Positions 32,964-45,525 of a stretch of DNA of 64,000 nucleotides are shown piece by piece. This stretch comes from Ulota crispa. Taxonomy: Eukaryota > Streptophyta > Bryopsida > Orthotrichales > Orthotrichaceae. The notes below the pieces were generated by a model. That model was not told the DNA's origin. It made no database searches and saw nothing but the letters and a program-made list of their open reading frames with translations. Positions within the stretch are counted from its first letter, which is position 1; every line of letters starts with the position of its first letter. A program made the position numbers and the translations under genes. The stretch is taken from the NCBI GenBank assembly GCA_963920765.1, contig OY987252.1:2403966-2467965 (forward strand), in the 5' to 3' direction.

Positions 32964-33971
32964 ATGCATCTAAAGAACGTCAATGCATTGCATTACGAGG
33001 AGGATGGGGTTTCCACAGTTAGAGGAGACGCACTTGTAGAATTCAAGGTCAACAGTGCTGCATTTGATGTGTTCACAAATTTCATTGAGCTAGCTGCAGC
33101 AATAGCTCCTTCATCCGCTTCAGCTCCCCTCACACAATCACAAACTGCGGAAGCGGTGCAATGCTCCTTGAGCAATCAAAGAGAAGACCTTGGTGGAGAA
33201 GTTGTGGCTCTTGGTTGGAGCGGAGGCAGGGAGGCAACGAGGGGTGGAGGGTCAAAGACCGGAAGAGGCCCAGGGTGGGCAGAGGTGGGAGCTCGAAGAT
33301 AGAGCCGATGAGGCACGCGAGGAGCCACGGAGGCCACATATCTTCATCCTCAGGTATTCATTCTCAAGCGTAGGGCTTGCCCTTGGTCGTAGGTGTCCAT
33401 CGTGCCGCTGTTTGTGCATTTGGTTTGATGTCTGCTATTAGTTTTAATGAGCATGGATCTAACTACAAGCTTGTTGTGTCGAGGAGTTGCGGCAAACAAG
33501 AGAGCAATAGGGACGCATTGAGGCTAATGTTGTAGACATTGAGACAAAGGTTTAGTGCCTCAGTTTCAATCTCTTTGTTGGTGCTAGTTTCTCTTGTTGT
33601 ACACAAGTGTACTGATAGTTGTTCTTGTAGTTCCAACGGTGGTCGTGCAGACTAGCAAAGATGGGAAAGACGCCTAGCTTAGGGAAGCAACTGCGATTGC
33701 CACAAATGCCAATTTAGATTGATGATGGCCTAGACAAATCCCCCCAAGAGGAGCAGCGGCGGCGCAGACAAGCTCAGGAGGCTCGATCCAAGGCACAGTC
33801 GGACACAGGAGCATCAAGCTCAAGAAGGAAAGGAAAGTTGCCGCTAGGGTGGTGGCTCAACGTGCAAAGCCGCACAAAGGGGAGGTGGTTTGAGCAATGA
33901 AGTAGAGGACCGACGACAAGGCAAACAACCAAGAGGTTGCCAAGAAGTATCCATGGAGCCCAGTGATGGCA
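32964..33971 (+). pseudogene. Outer CACTA: TNPA/Ptta-like gene, first exons
   Basis: Exon a (about 32964-33352) reads DALVEFKVNSAAFDVFTNFI, then a Ser/Ala/Gln-rich part and a Gly/Arg-rich end, and stops at CAG|GTATTC. Exon b (about 33631-33971), after CTTGTAG, reads GKTPSLGKQLRLPQMPI, TAG, then an Arg/Gln-rich helix (SPQEEQRRRRQAQEARSKAQ), shifts frame, and continues KERKVAARVVAQRAKPHKGE to VAKKYPWSPVMA before GTACTAC. It is clearly more GC-rich than its surroundings. Low-complexity basic N-termini are usual for this second CACTA protein. The frame is broken in several places. Confidence 0.5.
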
Positions 33972-34329
33972 GGTACTACTTTCAATTCTCTCGCTCTTTT
34001 GGAATTTTCAAGTTAGTGGTTTGTTAGGATGCGTGGGTGTTTAGCTAGACATGGCTTTATGTTTCCTTAGACATTAATAGATGCTCAATAATTGGTGTAG
34101 ATTGGGGGCTTTGAAGTGACTGCAATAAGGGCAGTGACTTTGGGTCCAGGTGGACAGGTTCCAAATTCATACAAGTCATGAATTTTGAATTTTGAGTATG
34201 GAGTTTTCACAGTTGTGTTAGGGTTTATGGTCTAGCTAGCGGTGCAAAGAATCTTAAAATCAGATTGACACAAGATCTCCTAGGTTTACGCAGAGAATTG
34301 TAGGGCCGTATTGTCATATTTTGTTTCAT

Positions 34330-37300
34330 GTATAGGCTAATCAAAATGTATGGTGAATTTTTATTTGTGTTTGATGATTTCAATGGGCTAGGCTTGTCTA
34401 AATTTTGAAATGAGAGTGACCTAGTATATTGTGGGGATTGCAGGGGTCAAAGGTATTGATACTTTTCATCTTTTGTTTCATGCTTGGACTAATCAAAGTC
34501 TATATGGTGAATTTATATTCATGTCTGGTGAATTGGATGGCCAAACTTGTCAGAATTTTGAAATTTGATTGACTTGGTATGCTATGGAGATGGCAGGGTT
34601 AAGGATTTGGGTATCTTTTTTTTTGGATTATTTCATGTTTGGTCTATTTAGAGTCTATGGTTCATTTTTATTTGTGTTTGGTGATTTGGAAAGGCCAGAT
34701 TTGAGAGTAACCTATAAGATTTAGAGTGCAGGGGGCAAGGGTATCAATATTTTCCATTTTTAGTATTGTGATTGGTCTAATCAGAGCGTATGGTGGATTT
34801 TTTTTCAAGTTTGGTGATTTAAGTGATCAAACTTGTCTATAATTTGAACGCAGATGGACCGGGTGTGTATGGGGAAAGGAAAGGGGTAAGAGTCATCAAT
34901 ATTTTTTATCTTTTGTTTCATTTATGGACTAATCTCAGATTGTTTGGTGAATTTATATTCGTGTTTGGTGAATTGGATGGCCAAACTTGTCAAAATTTTG
35001 AAATTTGATTAACCTTGTTTGTTGTAGGGATGGCAAGGTTAAGGGTTTTGGATTTTTTTAGTTTTTTGTTTCATGTTTGGTCAAATCAAAGTGTATAGTG
35101 AATTTCTAATCGTGTTTGATAATTTGGGTAGGCCAAACTTATCTAAATTTTGAAATGAGATTTACCTTTCTGGTTTGGAAAGCTAGGGTTAGAGGTATCA
35201 ATAGTTTTCATCTTTTGTTCATGTTTAGACTAATCAGAGATTGTATAGTGAATTTTTATTTGTGTTTGATGAATTGGAAAGGCCCCACTTGTCTAAATTT
35301 TGAAATGAGATGGACTGGGTATGTCTTGGGGAAGTTAAGAGTGAAGGGCCTGTTTTTTTTCATTTTTTGTTTCATGTTTTGTGTAAGCAAAGTTGTCTGG
35401 TGAGTTTTTATTTATGTAAGGGGAATTTGGATGGGCGGACTTGTCTATAATTTGAAATGAGATGAATTGGATATGTTGTGGAGAAGGGAAAGGGTCAAGC
35501 GTTTGGATTTTTTCAATTTTTGTTTCATTTTTGGTCTAACCAGAGTTGTGCTGTAAATTTTTATTTGTGTCTGGTGAATTGGATGGCAAGACTAGTCTAT
35601 ATTTCAAAATTTGATTGACTGGGTATGTTTTAAGGATGGCAAGGTCAAAGGATTTAGTTGTTTTGATTTTTTGTTTCATTTTTAGTCTAATCAAAGTTGT
35701 GTTGTGAATTTTATTTGTATTTGGTGAATTTGGATGGGCAGACTTGTTTATAATTTGAAAACAAATGGACCAGGTATGTTGTGGGAAAGGGAGGAGGTCA
35801 AGGGTATAGATTTTTTTGTTTTTTGTTTTGTTTTTGTTTTAGTCAGAGTGTATGGTGAATTTTTATTTGTGCATGATGATGTGGATAGGCAGACTTGTCT
35901 ATATTTCAGAATGTGATTGACTTGATACATTTTAAAGATGGCAGGGTCAAAGGGTTTAGTTGTTTTGATTTTTTGTTTCATTTTTAGTCTAATCAAAGTT
36001 GTGTTGTGAAGTCTTATTTGTGTTTGGTGAATTTGGATGGGCGGACTTGTTTATAATTTGAAAAGAGATGGACCGAGTATGTTGTGGGGAAGGGAGGAGG
36101 TCAAGGGTTTAGATTTTTTCATTTTTTGTTTCACTTTTGTTTTCATTTGAGTGTATGGTGAATTTTTGTTTGTGCATGATGATGTGGATGAGCAAACTTG
36201 TCTACATTTTGAAATGTGATTGACCAGGTATGTTTTAAGGATGGCAAGGTCAAAGGGTTTGGTTGTTTTCATTTTTTGCTTCATTGTTGGTCTAATCAAA
36301 GTTGTGTTGTGAATTTTTATTTGTATTTGGTGAATTTGGATGGGCAAACTTGTCTATAGTTTGATAACAGATGGACCGGGTATGTTGTGCGGAAGGGAAG
36401 CGGTCAAGTGTTCAGATTTTCTCATTTTTTGTTTCATTTCCGATCTATTTGGTGTGTGTGGTGAGTTTTTATTTGTGTTTGGTGAATTTGGATGGCGAGA
36501 TTAGTCTATATTTCAAAATGTGATTAATGTGGTATGTTTTAAGGATGGCGGGGTCAGAGGGTTTGGTTGTATTCATTTTTTGTTTTATTGTTGGTCTAAT
36601 CAGAGTTGTGTAGTGAATTTTTATTTGTGTTTGGTTAACTTGGATGGGCAGACTAGTCTATATTTCAAAATGTGATTCCCTTGATATATTTTAAGGATGG
36701 CAAGAGTAGGAGGGTGTGGTTATTTTCAAATCTTGTTTCATTTTTGGTCTAATCAGAGTTGTGTTTTGAATTTTTATTTGTATTTGGTGAATTTGGATGG
36801 GCGGACTTGTTTATAATTTGAAAAGAGATGGACCTAGTCTGTTGTGGAAAAGGGATGGGGTCAACGAATTGGACTTTTTCATTTTTTGTTTCTATTTTGT
36901 TCTAATCAAAGTGTATGGTGAATTTCTATTTGTGCATGATGATGAAGATGGGCAAACTTGTCTATATTTCAAGATGTGATTGACCTGGTATGTTCTAAGG
37001 ATGGCAAGGTCAAAGGGTTTGGTTGTTTTCATTTTTTGTTTCTTTGTTGGTCTAATCAAAGTTGTGTTGTAAAGTTTTATTTGTATTTGGTGAATTTGGA
37101 TGAGCAGACTTGTCTATAGTTTGAAAACAAATGGACTAGGTATATTGTGGGGAAGGGAAGGAGGCAAGGGTTTGGATTTTTTCATTTTTTGTTTCATTTT
37201 TTGTTCTAATTAGAGTGTATGGTGAATTTCTATTTGTGCATGATGATGAGGATGGGCAAACTTGTCTATACTTCAAAATGTGATTGACCTAGTGTGTTTT

Positions 37301-37600
37301 AAGGATGGCAGGGTCAGAAGGTTTGGATGTTTTCATTTTTTGTTTCATTGTTGGTCTATTTAGAGTTGTGTTGTGAATTTTTATTTGTGTTTGGTGAATT
37401 TGGATGGGCGGGCTTGTTTATAATTTGAAAAGAGATGGATTGGGTATGTTGTTCGAAAGGGAAGGGGTCAAGAGTTCGGATTTTTTCATTTTTTGTTTTG
37501 TTTTTGTTCTAATTAGAGTTTATGGAGAATTTTTATTTGTGTGTGATGATGTGCATGGGCAGACTTGTTTATATTTCAAAATTGGGATGAGCAGGGGATG
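34330..37600 (+). repeat. Tandem satellite, about 152-bp unit, about 22 copies
   Basis: The landmark GAATTTTTATTTGTG recurs at about 35250, 35403, 35555, 35705, 35857, 36008, 36160, 36311, 36463, 36615, 36768, 36920, 37071, 37223, 37374 and 37527, always 150-153 bp apart. Each unit also carries GGGCAGACTTGTCTAT, a GGTATGTT core, TCAAAGGGTTTGG and TTTTTTGTTTCATTTTTGG. Two unit types, GAATTTGGATGGG and GATGATGTGGATGGG, alternate over part of the array, giving a roughly 304-bp higher unit. Decayed units extend from about 34150 and to about 38090. The period is not a multiple of three, so it is not coding. Confidence 0.92.
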
Positions 37601-38339
37601 TCATTGTGAAATTTAGGGCCACTAGGTTAGGGGCAAAAAATTTCATGGTTTTTTTTCATGGTTTTTTACATGGTTGGTGCTTCTAAGTGTTTGGTATTTT
37701 CCCATTCATGCTTGGTGTGTTGCGTAGTCATGCATTGAATTCAGTACAAAATAAGACGTACAGGGATCTTGTAAGGAATGCAAGGGGGGTTGGAGGGCCT
37801 TTCTTTTGTTTTTCAAATTTTATGTTAATTAGAGTTGAAAGGCTAATTGTCAGTCACGCTTGGTAATTTTGATGGGCCGTACTTGTGATTGTTCTTTATA
37901 GGAATGGACAAGGAGATTTCATGGAGAAGGCAGAGGGTCATAGGAGTAGGGCTTTTTCCTTTTTAGCTTCTAGTTTGGTGATTTAGCAGTTTATGTTATT
38001 TTTCCAATCAAGTTGGTGGATTGGGTAGGCTAGTTTTGCCAAGATTCCACATTGAATTGGAAAGGGGATAGCATGGGTAAGGCTGAGGGGTTTGACCAAA
38101 GTTTGTGCACATGTATTCCAAAATTGGCACGTAATTGTTGACGTTAGCTTTTCAAACGTCTCCACATACATGTTTGATGATTTTTTATGTCCAATATGTT
38201 GTTACAAATGCGTGGCTTTGGATGTGGTTTGTTGTCTATATATTTGTTTTGATATTTTATACATGTGTAGTTGCAAAGTCTTATATGTCTCATAATTTGT
38301 TGAATGCCTCGAATATCACAAAAGACATATTAACTCAGA

Positions 38340-39104
38340 TGTGTTGCACATGTTGTTTCATCCTTCTGATTCCTCATCAGATGAGGATGGGGAGAGGGAT
38401 AGTGATAAGGAGGAGGAGAGCACGGACGAGGAGGAGTCCGACTTTGACCACGCTCCTCTCCAATTAGGCTGAAGGCTCAGAAGCAACCTTTTAAACAGCT
38501 TCAACGTCTGCAGGGCATTAGAAAGAAGAAGAAGATACTCACTAATGTCAATCTCAATCCAATTGGGAAGAAAATGAAGACATTGCATTCAAATATCAAA
38601 CTCCTTTCAAAGGACCTTGATTGCTATTACAGTTGGGCGCAGCAATCGAAAGAGCTCAAAGACCAATTCTTTGACCGCTTGTATGCGGGTAATTCCATGT
38701 CACTTTGAACTTGTTATTGGTATTTTTAGGTTATTGTTGTTCTGACATTGCAATTTTGTTCTCATGTTGGTATGCATAGGGTAGTTCATGTTGGCTTGGT
38801 GATGGACATCCTTACAGAGTGGGAGTTGCGGGGAAAGAATAGGAGGAAGCAAATCAACAAGGAGTGGTTAGGCTCCAGGATGACCAAATTACTTACTGCC
38901 GAGCGCTTCAAACTCAACAAGATGATTGATGACGACCTGTTGAAGCCGCCCAAGGTCACCAACGTGTAGTGGGAGTCTCTAGTAGAGAAATGTGCAACGC
39001 CAGAGTCCAAGGCAAAGTTGCAACAGATGCAAGCGATATAACAAGGCAAAGGGGGCAATACAACAAAGACAAACGCGCTGCGGACATCTCTGACTTATAG
39101 ATTG
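38340..39104 (+). pseudogene. Outer CACTA: TNPA/Ptta-like gene, exons before the nested insert
   Basis: Exon c (about 38350-38687) begins with a Ser/Asp/Glu-rich run (SDSSSDEDGERDSDKEEEST), passes a TGA, then reads RLKAQKQPFKQLQRLQGIRK and DLDCYYSWAQQSKELKDQFF. Exon d (38780-39104) after GCATAG reads LVMDILTEWELRGKNRRKQI, TKLLTAERFKLNKMIDDDLL, TAG, WESLVEKCATPESKAKLQQM, TAA, GGNTTKTNALRTSLTYRL and ends at TTG|GTAAGA. The WESLVE...NTTK arrangement is that of plant Ptta/En/Spm proteins. It aligns with 51.5-51.7 kb of the inner element. The next exon is 18.7 kb away at 57780. Confidence 0.7.
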
Positions 39105-39308
39105 GTAAGATGCGGGTCCTTTCATGTTTTGTTGGATGTCCTCAAAGTTTATGACGTGTGTGTCTTGTCATCCTTGACGTTCTAAATAATGGCAGTTGGC
39201 TTATTTTGAAATTTTGCTTGACATTTTTATAGCATGTCCCCCTTATACGTGGCGTTGTGGTTGTTTGTATTGACGATTTTTCCCTACATTGATGTGGGTT
39301 TCTATGTT

Positions 39309-39326
39309 CACTAGAAGAAAACTACG
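39309..39326 (+). repeat. Left terminus of inner CACTA
   Basis: CACTAGAAGAAAACTACG is a typical CACTA terminus. Subterminal-like words (ACGTTCAAC, CAACGTTACTCAAC, AAATGTTCAAC) follow within 200 bp. The partner terminus was not identified. Confidence 0.55.
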
Positions 39327-40910
39327 TTCAACTCCACAGTTATTCCCGACATTTTTGTGTTCAGCCAATGATTCACAATCGATTTCTCACAAAAATTTCT
39401 ATTTTTCGTTTCATGCAACGTTACTCAACACATGTTTGTTTCCTTGGACATTGCAAAATGCAATTACAAATGTTCAACTATGATCATGGTGTTTGCTACC
39501 TTGATTTTTATATTTGGCAAATTTAGATAGTAAGACTTTTACGTTTGTTTCCAAATTTAGATGTCGGGCAACATGAAAGATGACATGTAAAGGTACAAAA
39601 CTAAATGAAACGTGAACTTCATCTGTTATCAAGTGGAAAAGCTAAAAAACATAAGTTTCTTTTCATTTCACATATGACAACAAATGAAGAGCTTTCACAT
39701 GCACGGCTATAAAAAAGATTCAATTGCTTTATCCCAAATGATTATCCATAATGACGTCCACAAATTATATTTTTATATTTTTACATGTACACTGTGATTT
39801 TTAGAATTGGCTATTTTTTCCTATATGATTGTACAGGTGCACCTTTGTAAGGACATTTAGTTCAAATTCTATAGGATAAATTTTGCACTTAGCATATTGC
39901 AAAAACTACTACTTTTATATTTTTAATATAATATCATTTAGCTATTAATTTGTGTTCATCATATACTGTATTTTATTTTATTTTTTAGTTTTGAGAATCA
40001 TATGTCCCTTCATTCTATTTGGCTGTTTTATGAAACCGATTTTGAATAATAGTACTCATTGCAAATTTTGACATTCTCAATTTCATTATTGATTTTAATA
40101 ACCATTATTTCATATGCTATTATATTTTCAATAAAAATTCCTTCATTGATTTGTCCTTCTCCTTTTTGGAGGTTGAAACAATTCCACATACTATAAAACA
40201 AGATGTCAAAATTTAGTAAGTTTTGTTTCATCCATTCAAACACAGCTTCTCATAACATACCCATACAATAACATGATTTACATGCCAAACCAAAGAACAC
40301 AGCTTTTTATTGCATAAAAGGTATTGCAAACTTTGTTTACATCTGCAATCATACTTTTCAGTTGCAGAGTATTGACAACAATCTGTGCCCAATATGCTCT
40401 GCTAAAACACTAAACTTCCCTATTTCAACAGCAATTGGAAGAAGTTGGTGTTGCTCTCCTCACTTCTTCTTGAGTTATAAAATGCAACAAATATCTCAAT
40501 GTTTGATAATTCTTTACCAAACTTTTTTGTAACCACATGCTTCTATCCTTTGCCACTGTACTCAATGGACTATCTTCCACTCCAACATAAAATCTGCATC
40601 TGACAATTTTCCACATATTGTAATCAGCCAACATTTTGTATTTACAGCGGCTTCTTTAACCACTTCATATTTAGCAATTGATCTAGAAAAAACTTTAGTC
40701 CACACCACAAAAGAGAGAGTCTCCTATGGCTAAAGACTTGTATTATTATCATAATACATGTACCCAATTCTAAACTTATATGATGCAAAAATTTGATATA
40801 TTAATACGCGTCAATTGGCATCAAAAAATTATGCATGTATTTAAAGCGTTGATGATGAAAGATTATTTATAAAAGCATCCACGTACCTATGTTTACTGAT
40901 GTAGTCATTG
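39327..40910. other. Left subterminal and noncoding part of inner CACTA
   Basis: AT-rich, with no credible gene. Short frames at 40028-40243 and 40425-40634 on the minus strand are not conserved-looking. It probably holds subterminal repeats and the 3' end of the TNP2 gene. Confidence 0.4.
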
Positions 40911-41650
40911 CTATGAAATTTGTAGTCCTTCAAACTCCGCATCTCTACTTGGCGCCAACATTTCAATTTTTGGCCTCAATGACATGGTTTCCTCACGTTG
41001 CCCTTTGACATCTATACCGCATATGACCTTCCAATCTCCTCTAGTGAACTTGCTCTTCTCAACATCATCAAAAACATAGATTTGCTGGCATTGTGTAGGA
41101 AAAGCAAAAGATTTTGGGCCAAGCGGTAGACAATTGCTAAAGTTTGCCAAAGTGAACCCATACCTATCTCTTACTACATGTGCATTTGGTTCACCTGATT
41201 TTGCTTTAACCCATGAACAAACTAGTATAATACAACAATGACTGCGATAGTTGAACTCAAGGATTTCCTGAATCTAGCCAACATGCTCTTTGCAATCCCA
41301 TTGTTGTATTCCTCCATTTTGTCTACCTCTTTTGATATTCAAGATAGATGCGGCGATTCCACTGTCACATGTCACTTTATCTTCCTCTGCATTTTGCATG
41401 CAAAGGTGCATACCATGGGCATACATGGTACAATACCCGGTGCCCATGGACTCTGGTAACTACAACACTTGCACAATGTCTTCCAAAGGCTTTTTAGGTC
41501 CTTGTCATGCTTTTGTTACTTCTTCAGTCAACCACATAGAGAATTCAAGTAGAGGTTGGCAATCTTTTGAATACGTGACTTCATGGTTTTTGCCAAACTT
41601 GCTTTGAAATCTTTGAGCATGTGATTCTCTTTCCTTCACCCTCTATTTGT
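40911..41650 (-). pseudogene. Inner CACTA: DUF4216 domain of transposase
   Basis: The minus strand from about 41400 reads HGMHLCMQNAEEDKVTCDSG, IQEILEFNYRSHCCIILVCS, WVKAKSG, HVVRDRYGFTLANFSNCLPL, SFAFPTQCQQIYVFDDVEKS and GDWKVICGIDVKG, a nearly complete DUF4216 with its YGFTLANF strand and terminal QCQQIYVF strand. It aligns block by block with 26.5-26.2 kb of the outer element. Stops lie near 41230 and 41450. The clean end at 40911 (FEGLQIS then stop) may be the true C-terminus. Confidence 0.8.
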
Positions 41651-42009
41651 TTGCAGCAACATATTTCCTGTGTTGAAATGCACACCAATAATTTATATGC
41701 TTTAATACCAACATCCTCACTACACTAGTTTAAAGCAATAACAAAGGCAGAAGGACATATATCCATGCTTCTATCTACATTTGCATCAAGAAATTCATTA
41801 AATATTAAAAAAAATGTGTGACAACCAATTTTTATTTCATTTGAGAACTCCTAATATCCATTTGGTATTTACTATAACTCTATGCTCACGTGTAATATTG
41901 AAGAATCCTACATCCACTGAATTTAAACATAGGTAGAAAACCCAATATCATGCATGGTAAAACTAGTTACACACCCTACATCATAATTCATATATGTTTG
42001 TTAGCACTT

Positions 42010-42556
42010 ACAATCTCCATGGCTCAAAATCCAATGAGTTGGATAACACAAACTTGTGGACCTAGCTATGACATTGGATGAAGCCACCCATTGCCTTTTG
42101 GTTCTTCATCTTTCATATGTGGTTCTTCTTTCTCATCCCAAATGCAACGAGAAGTACCATTATATTGTTGCAAGTACTCTATACAATACCCTAGCATTTT
42201 GGCCATCAAGTACCCTTTTGCCATGCTCGCCTTAGGTCTTGCATATGTTCTGACATAGTCCTTCAATGTTTTCATGTACCTCTCCATTGGGTACATCCAC
42301 CGAGAGTGCACGGGTCCGCATATATACAACTCCTCCACTAAATGAATCATTAGATGAGTCATTATATCCATAAAAGTTGGAGGAAAAACTTCTTCCAACA
42401 AGCATAATGCATCCATTGCATCCGTCATATCTGACTCATGTTTGCATACTTTAATTTCTCTCTTGCAGAGCCTCCAAAACACTTTGCTGACTTTCAACAT
42501 TGCTTGACAAACCTCTTCACTCAAGACACTCTGCAAAGCTAATGGAAGTACCTGTA
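42010..42556 (-). pseudogene. Inner CACTA: DUF4218 domain of transposase
   Basis: The frame 42581-42066 begins just before a TTTTACAG acceptor, then reads VLPLALQSVLSEEVCQAMLK, CKREIKVCK, LLEEVFPPTFMDIMTHLMIH, SRWMYPMERYMKTLKDYVRT, RPKASMAKGYLMAKMLGYCI and IWDEKEEPHMKDEE. The WMYPMERYMKTLK block is intact, while the RPEGSIAEGY block has Glu-to-Lys and Glu-to-Lys changes (RPKASMAKGYLMAK), all explicable by G-to-A change. No internal stop in 171 codons makes this the best preserved exon of the element. Confidence 0.9.
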
Positions 42557-42830
42557 AAACCACAGTATCAATGTTCATCATCAGTAATTATTAAACATAA
42601 CTGGCTGCCCAAGAATGTGAACTGCATAGTTAGCCGTATGAACATGTGTCCATGAACATGTTTCCAAATGCCCTTAACTATTCTTCATTCCCATATCATG
42701 TCACATGTTAGGAAAAGATGTCTTTTTTGTTCAAGTTCATTATAATTCAATCATTACAACCTTATTTTCATTACTTTTCTAAGGTAGAGTTCAATACAGA
42801 GTTTGTAACACTTACTTGCTGCAAAAATAT
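42557..42830. other. TNP2 intron, inner CACTA
   Basis: AT-rich stretch between the TNP2 C-terminal exon and the DUF4218 exon, bordered by a donor (CAG|CAAGTAAGTG on the minus strand at about 42820) and a CAG acceptor. Nothing else is seen. Confidence 0.45.
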
Positions 42831-43168
42831 ATGATAGTCGTGAGACTTCATATACCATAATTTCCCCTCCTCTAGCTTTTTTGAATGCCTCCTATATAGT
42901 TTGTGGGGGTTTTCAAGGCTTTGATGATGTCTACTACCTTGGACTTTTCATTGGCAGTTAGTATGTACGGAGCTTTGGGTAGTCAAACATTTGATTGTCC
43001 GTTACTATCATTGTTCACCCATAGCTCACGATAAATACTCAAAGATTGCAGGTCTTGCCAACTGCCAACAAAATCCTTCAATCCTAGAATGGTTTTTGTG
43101 ATGTTCTCACATAGATTCTTTTCACAATGTATGGGATCCAGCAAGTACTGAATTTTTAACTTTTGCAT
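42830..43168 (-). pseudogene. Inner CACTA: TNP2 C-terminal exon
   Basis: Reads LLDPIHCEKNLCENITKTIL, DLQSLSIYRELWV, then past a TGA LPKAPYILTANEKSKVVDII, PTNYIGGIQKS, and after a shift YGI, TGA, SLTTIIFLQQ (originally MKSHDYHIFLQQ-like). Same block order as the outer copy at 28391-28082. Stops and a shift make it nonfunctional. Confidence 0.8.
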
Positions 43169-43804
43169 TTATAACAAAAAAAACATGATTCAATTTCAAG
43201 GTTGTTGAGATAAAATTTAAATGAATCATCATAAAGTCACTAGTAATATCCACTAGATACAAAGACTAATGTTACAGAACACTATTATCTACGGATACCT
43301 AGAAAATTTTTATATGAACTTCAAATATTAACGTCAATAACAAGCTCATGTATATATTATGTCATTTAACAAAGTAGGTGCATTTAAAGACGCACATTTC
43401 TATCTTCACAGTCTTCACCTCTTTATCAACATATATCAATTGTATTCTCTGTTACAATCGTCTGCGTAGGATGTAGTATTTTTGCAGGCTTTCACTTAAA
43501 GATCAAACAAACAACATTCAATAACATAACATCTTCACCGTCCAATTAATCATGTTACCACTCCAACTTAAATTATTAATGAGAGTCAAACATTACTCAC
43601 AAATTATTTGTTCACTAGGATTTGTATCCAAACTTCTTGAAATTCCATTCTTACATAAAATGACATGTACTATGAATTGTGTTTGTCAATTAAAACCGAA
43701 TTTTATAAGCATTTGTAATATGTTTAGTGTAACGTTACTATCTAGAATTACAAAATAACGTTCTATTGTGCACTGGAAATATGCTTCCACAGATACTATT
43801 AGGG
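43169..43804. other. TNP2 intron or degraded stretch, inner CACTA
   Basis: AT-rich, with a short plus frame at 43552-43758 that is not protein-like. Nothing is recognised. Confidence 0.4.
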
Positions 43805-45525
43805 TCAATCTTGGTCAATGCTATATACAACATATTCCAAATTATCCATTACCAAATTTGTCACATCCAAGTACATTTGAGGTTGTATGGCATGAAAGGA
43901 AGCACTGATACTCACACTCCAGTATGGTAGTTCTTGCAAAATGGTGCATCTTTTAACTCCATGGGTGTGAACTAGATCATTTTCTGCAGCTCTTTTCCCC
44001 CCCAAAGCCACATATACGTCTTGCTCCTCCCTACAAACCTTCATTTGTTCTGCACTAAACCTTGCTGGAGCCACCTTGCTTTCTACCTTCCCGTTAAATT
44101 CAAGATCTCTTTTGTACGGATGTGAGTTCCTGGTCCATCTTCTACTACCTCCATAAACCATCTTTCTTCTTATAGCTCTTCTTTCAAAATTCAATTCATT
44201 ACCTGATGATGCACTTCTAGCATCTATTGCTGGACCAAAAACACTGCAAGCTTTGTATCCATGTGTGCACAACCCAGATATCAAACCATATGCTAGATAG
44301 TCTGTTATTGTCTACATCAGAATACCCCTAAGAGTGAATCATCTTAGCCCAGGTGATTTAGAAAAATCTTGTGCAATAACTCCAGCTCATAGCTAATGCA
44401 ACTCTTCTATTAAAGGCCATATGAAAACATCCATGTTCTCAATGGTTGGAGAAAGTTTTTTTGATACTAAAATGCTCAATTGAATGAAAAACTTCTTAGT
44501 CACAAAATATGGTGGAAAATTGTAAATTACTAGAAGGATTGGCCAAGTAGAGTGACTTGTACTACTATAGGCAAACAGATTTACACCATTCAAGGACATG
44601 CCAAATCTCAAGTTCCTCACTTTGTTTCCAAATGTTGGATCTACTACTGCTTCAATATGCTTCCATGCACGGCTATCCACCACTGATTTCATGATGCCCT
44701 CATCTGTGTTTGGATACTTAGAATGAAAATTGAGCAGCTCTGCAATTGCAGGTGAGCGGAACATGCAAAGAAGCCTCGGAATAAGGGGGAAGTGACATAC
44801 CACCCTAGCTGGAATAACACTAGATCCTTGTATGTAACGGGACTTCCCATAGCTGGCAATTGGGCAATATGTTGAATTTTCTGTCTCACCACAAAACAAT
44901 ACGCAGCCAAAAGGGCAAGTGTGTATAATATTATAATGAAACCCTAGTTTCTTGATTAACTTCTTTGCTTCATAGTAATTGCTGGGAAGCGTGTTAGTTG
45001 CTGGCAATAACACCAAAGATAGGTACTTGAACAGTTTGTCAACAAAAGCATTCTTGAGTTCGTGCGTGATGGTTATGTTAATTAACACGATTGTTGCAGA
45101 TATAACACTCACATTACTACCATTGTAAACCGGTCTTGTTGCTTCAATGTATATTGTTTCCCATTTCTTTGTTTGCTCTGATGTCAACTCATCCTCAATG
45201 CCTTGTTTTTTTTTGCCTAAAACCTCTTCTTGAATTTGGTCACCTACATCTAGAGCATCAAACAATTGCTGTTGCACGTTGCAAAACAGATCCATTTGAT
45301 CCTCATTGTAATTGCAAAGTCCATTATAATCACGTTCATTTGCGTTTGACATTCTTTCACCAGTAGCATTAAACCACACTCTTTCTTTAGGGTATCCGCC
45401 TTCAGGATCTCCACCCAACATTGAATGCATCAAAAATGGATCCCGCTTGTTCAAACGCACATGCTCCCGTATGGAAAAGATGCTGTAACGTCTACCTCCA
45501 TGACATTTGTTACAAGGGCATCAAA
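43805..45525 (-). pseudogene. Inner CACTA: TNP2-type transposase, main exon
   Basis: The longest clean frame of the window (355 codons, 45460-44393), extended upstream by CPCNKCHGGRRYSIF. Blocks: LNKRDPFLMHSMLGGDPEGG, NYYEAKKLIKKLGFHYNIIH, CPFGCVLFCGE, IPARVVCHFPLIPRLLCMF, DSRAWKHIE, RFGMSLNGVNLFAYSSTSHS, PYFVTKKFFIQL, DVFIWPLIEELH, TAG, LWAG, then a shift to 44284-43805 with YGLISGLCTHGYKACS and ELPYWSVSISASFHAIQPQM. The conserved Asp of the DGxNLF block is Asn here (codon AAT), and the CPxC pair after LCTHGYK is lost. Both changes argue for an inactive transposase. Confidence 0.92.

Noticed and set aside
34330..37600. CRISPR-like array
   Set aside because: Units are contiguous 152-bp repeats without unique spacers, in a eukaryotic transposon setting.
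34823..37616. Series of 60-70-codon plus-strand frames with similar peptides (GGLVYNLKRDG type)
   Set aside because: They are translations of the 152-bp satellite. The period is not a multiple of three and frames break at every unit, so it is not a repeat protein.
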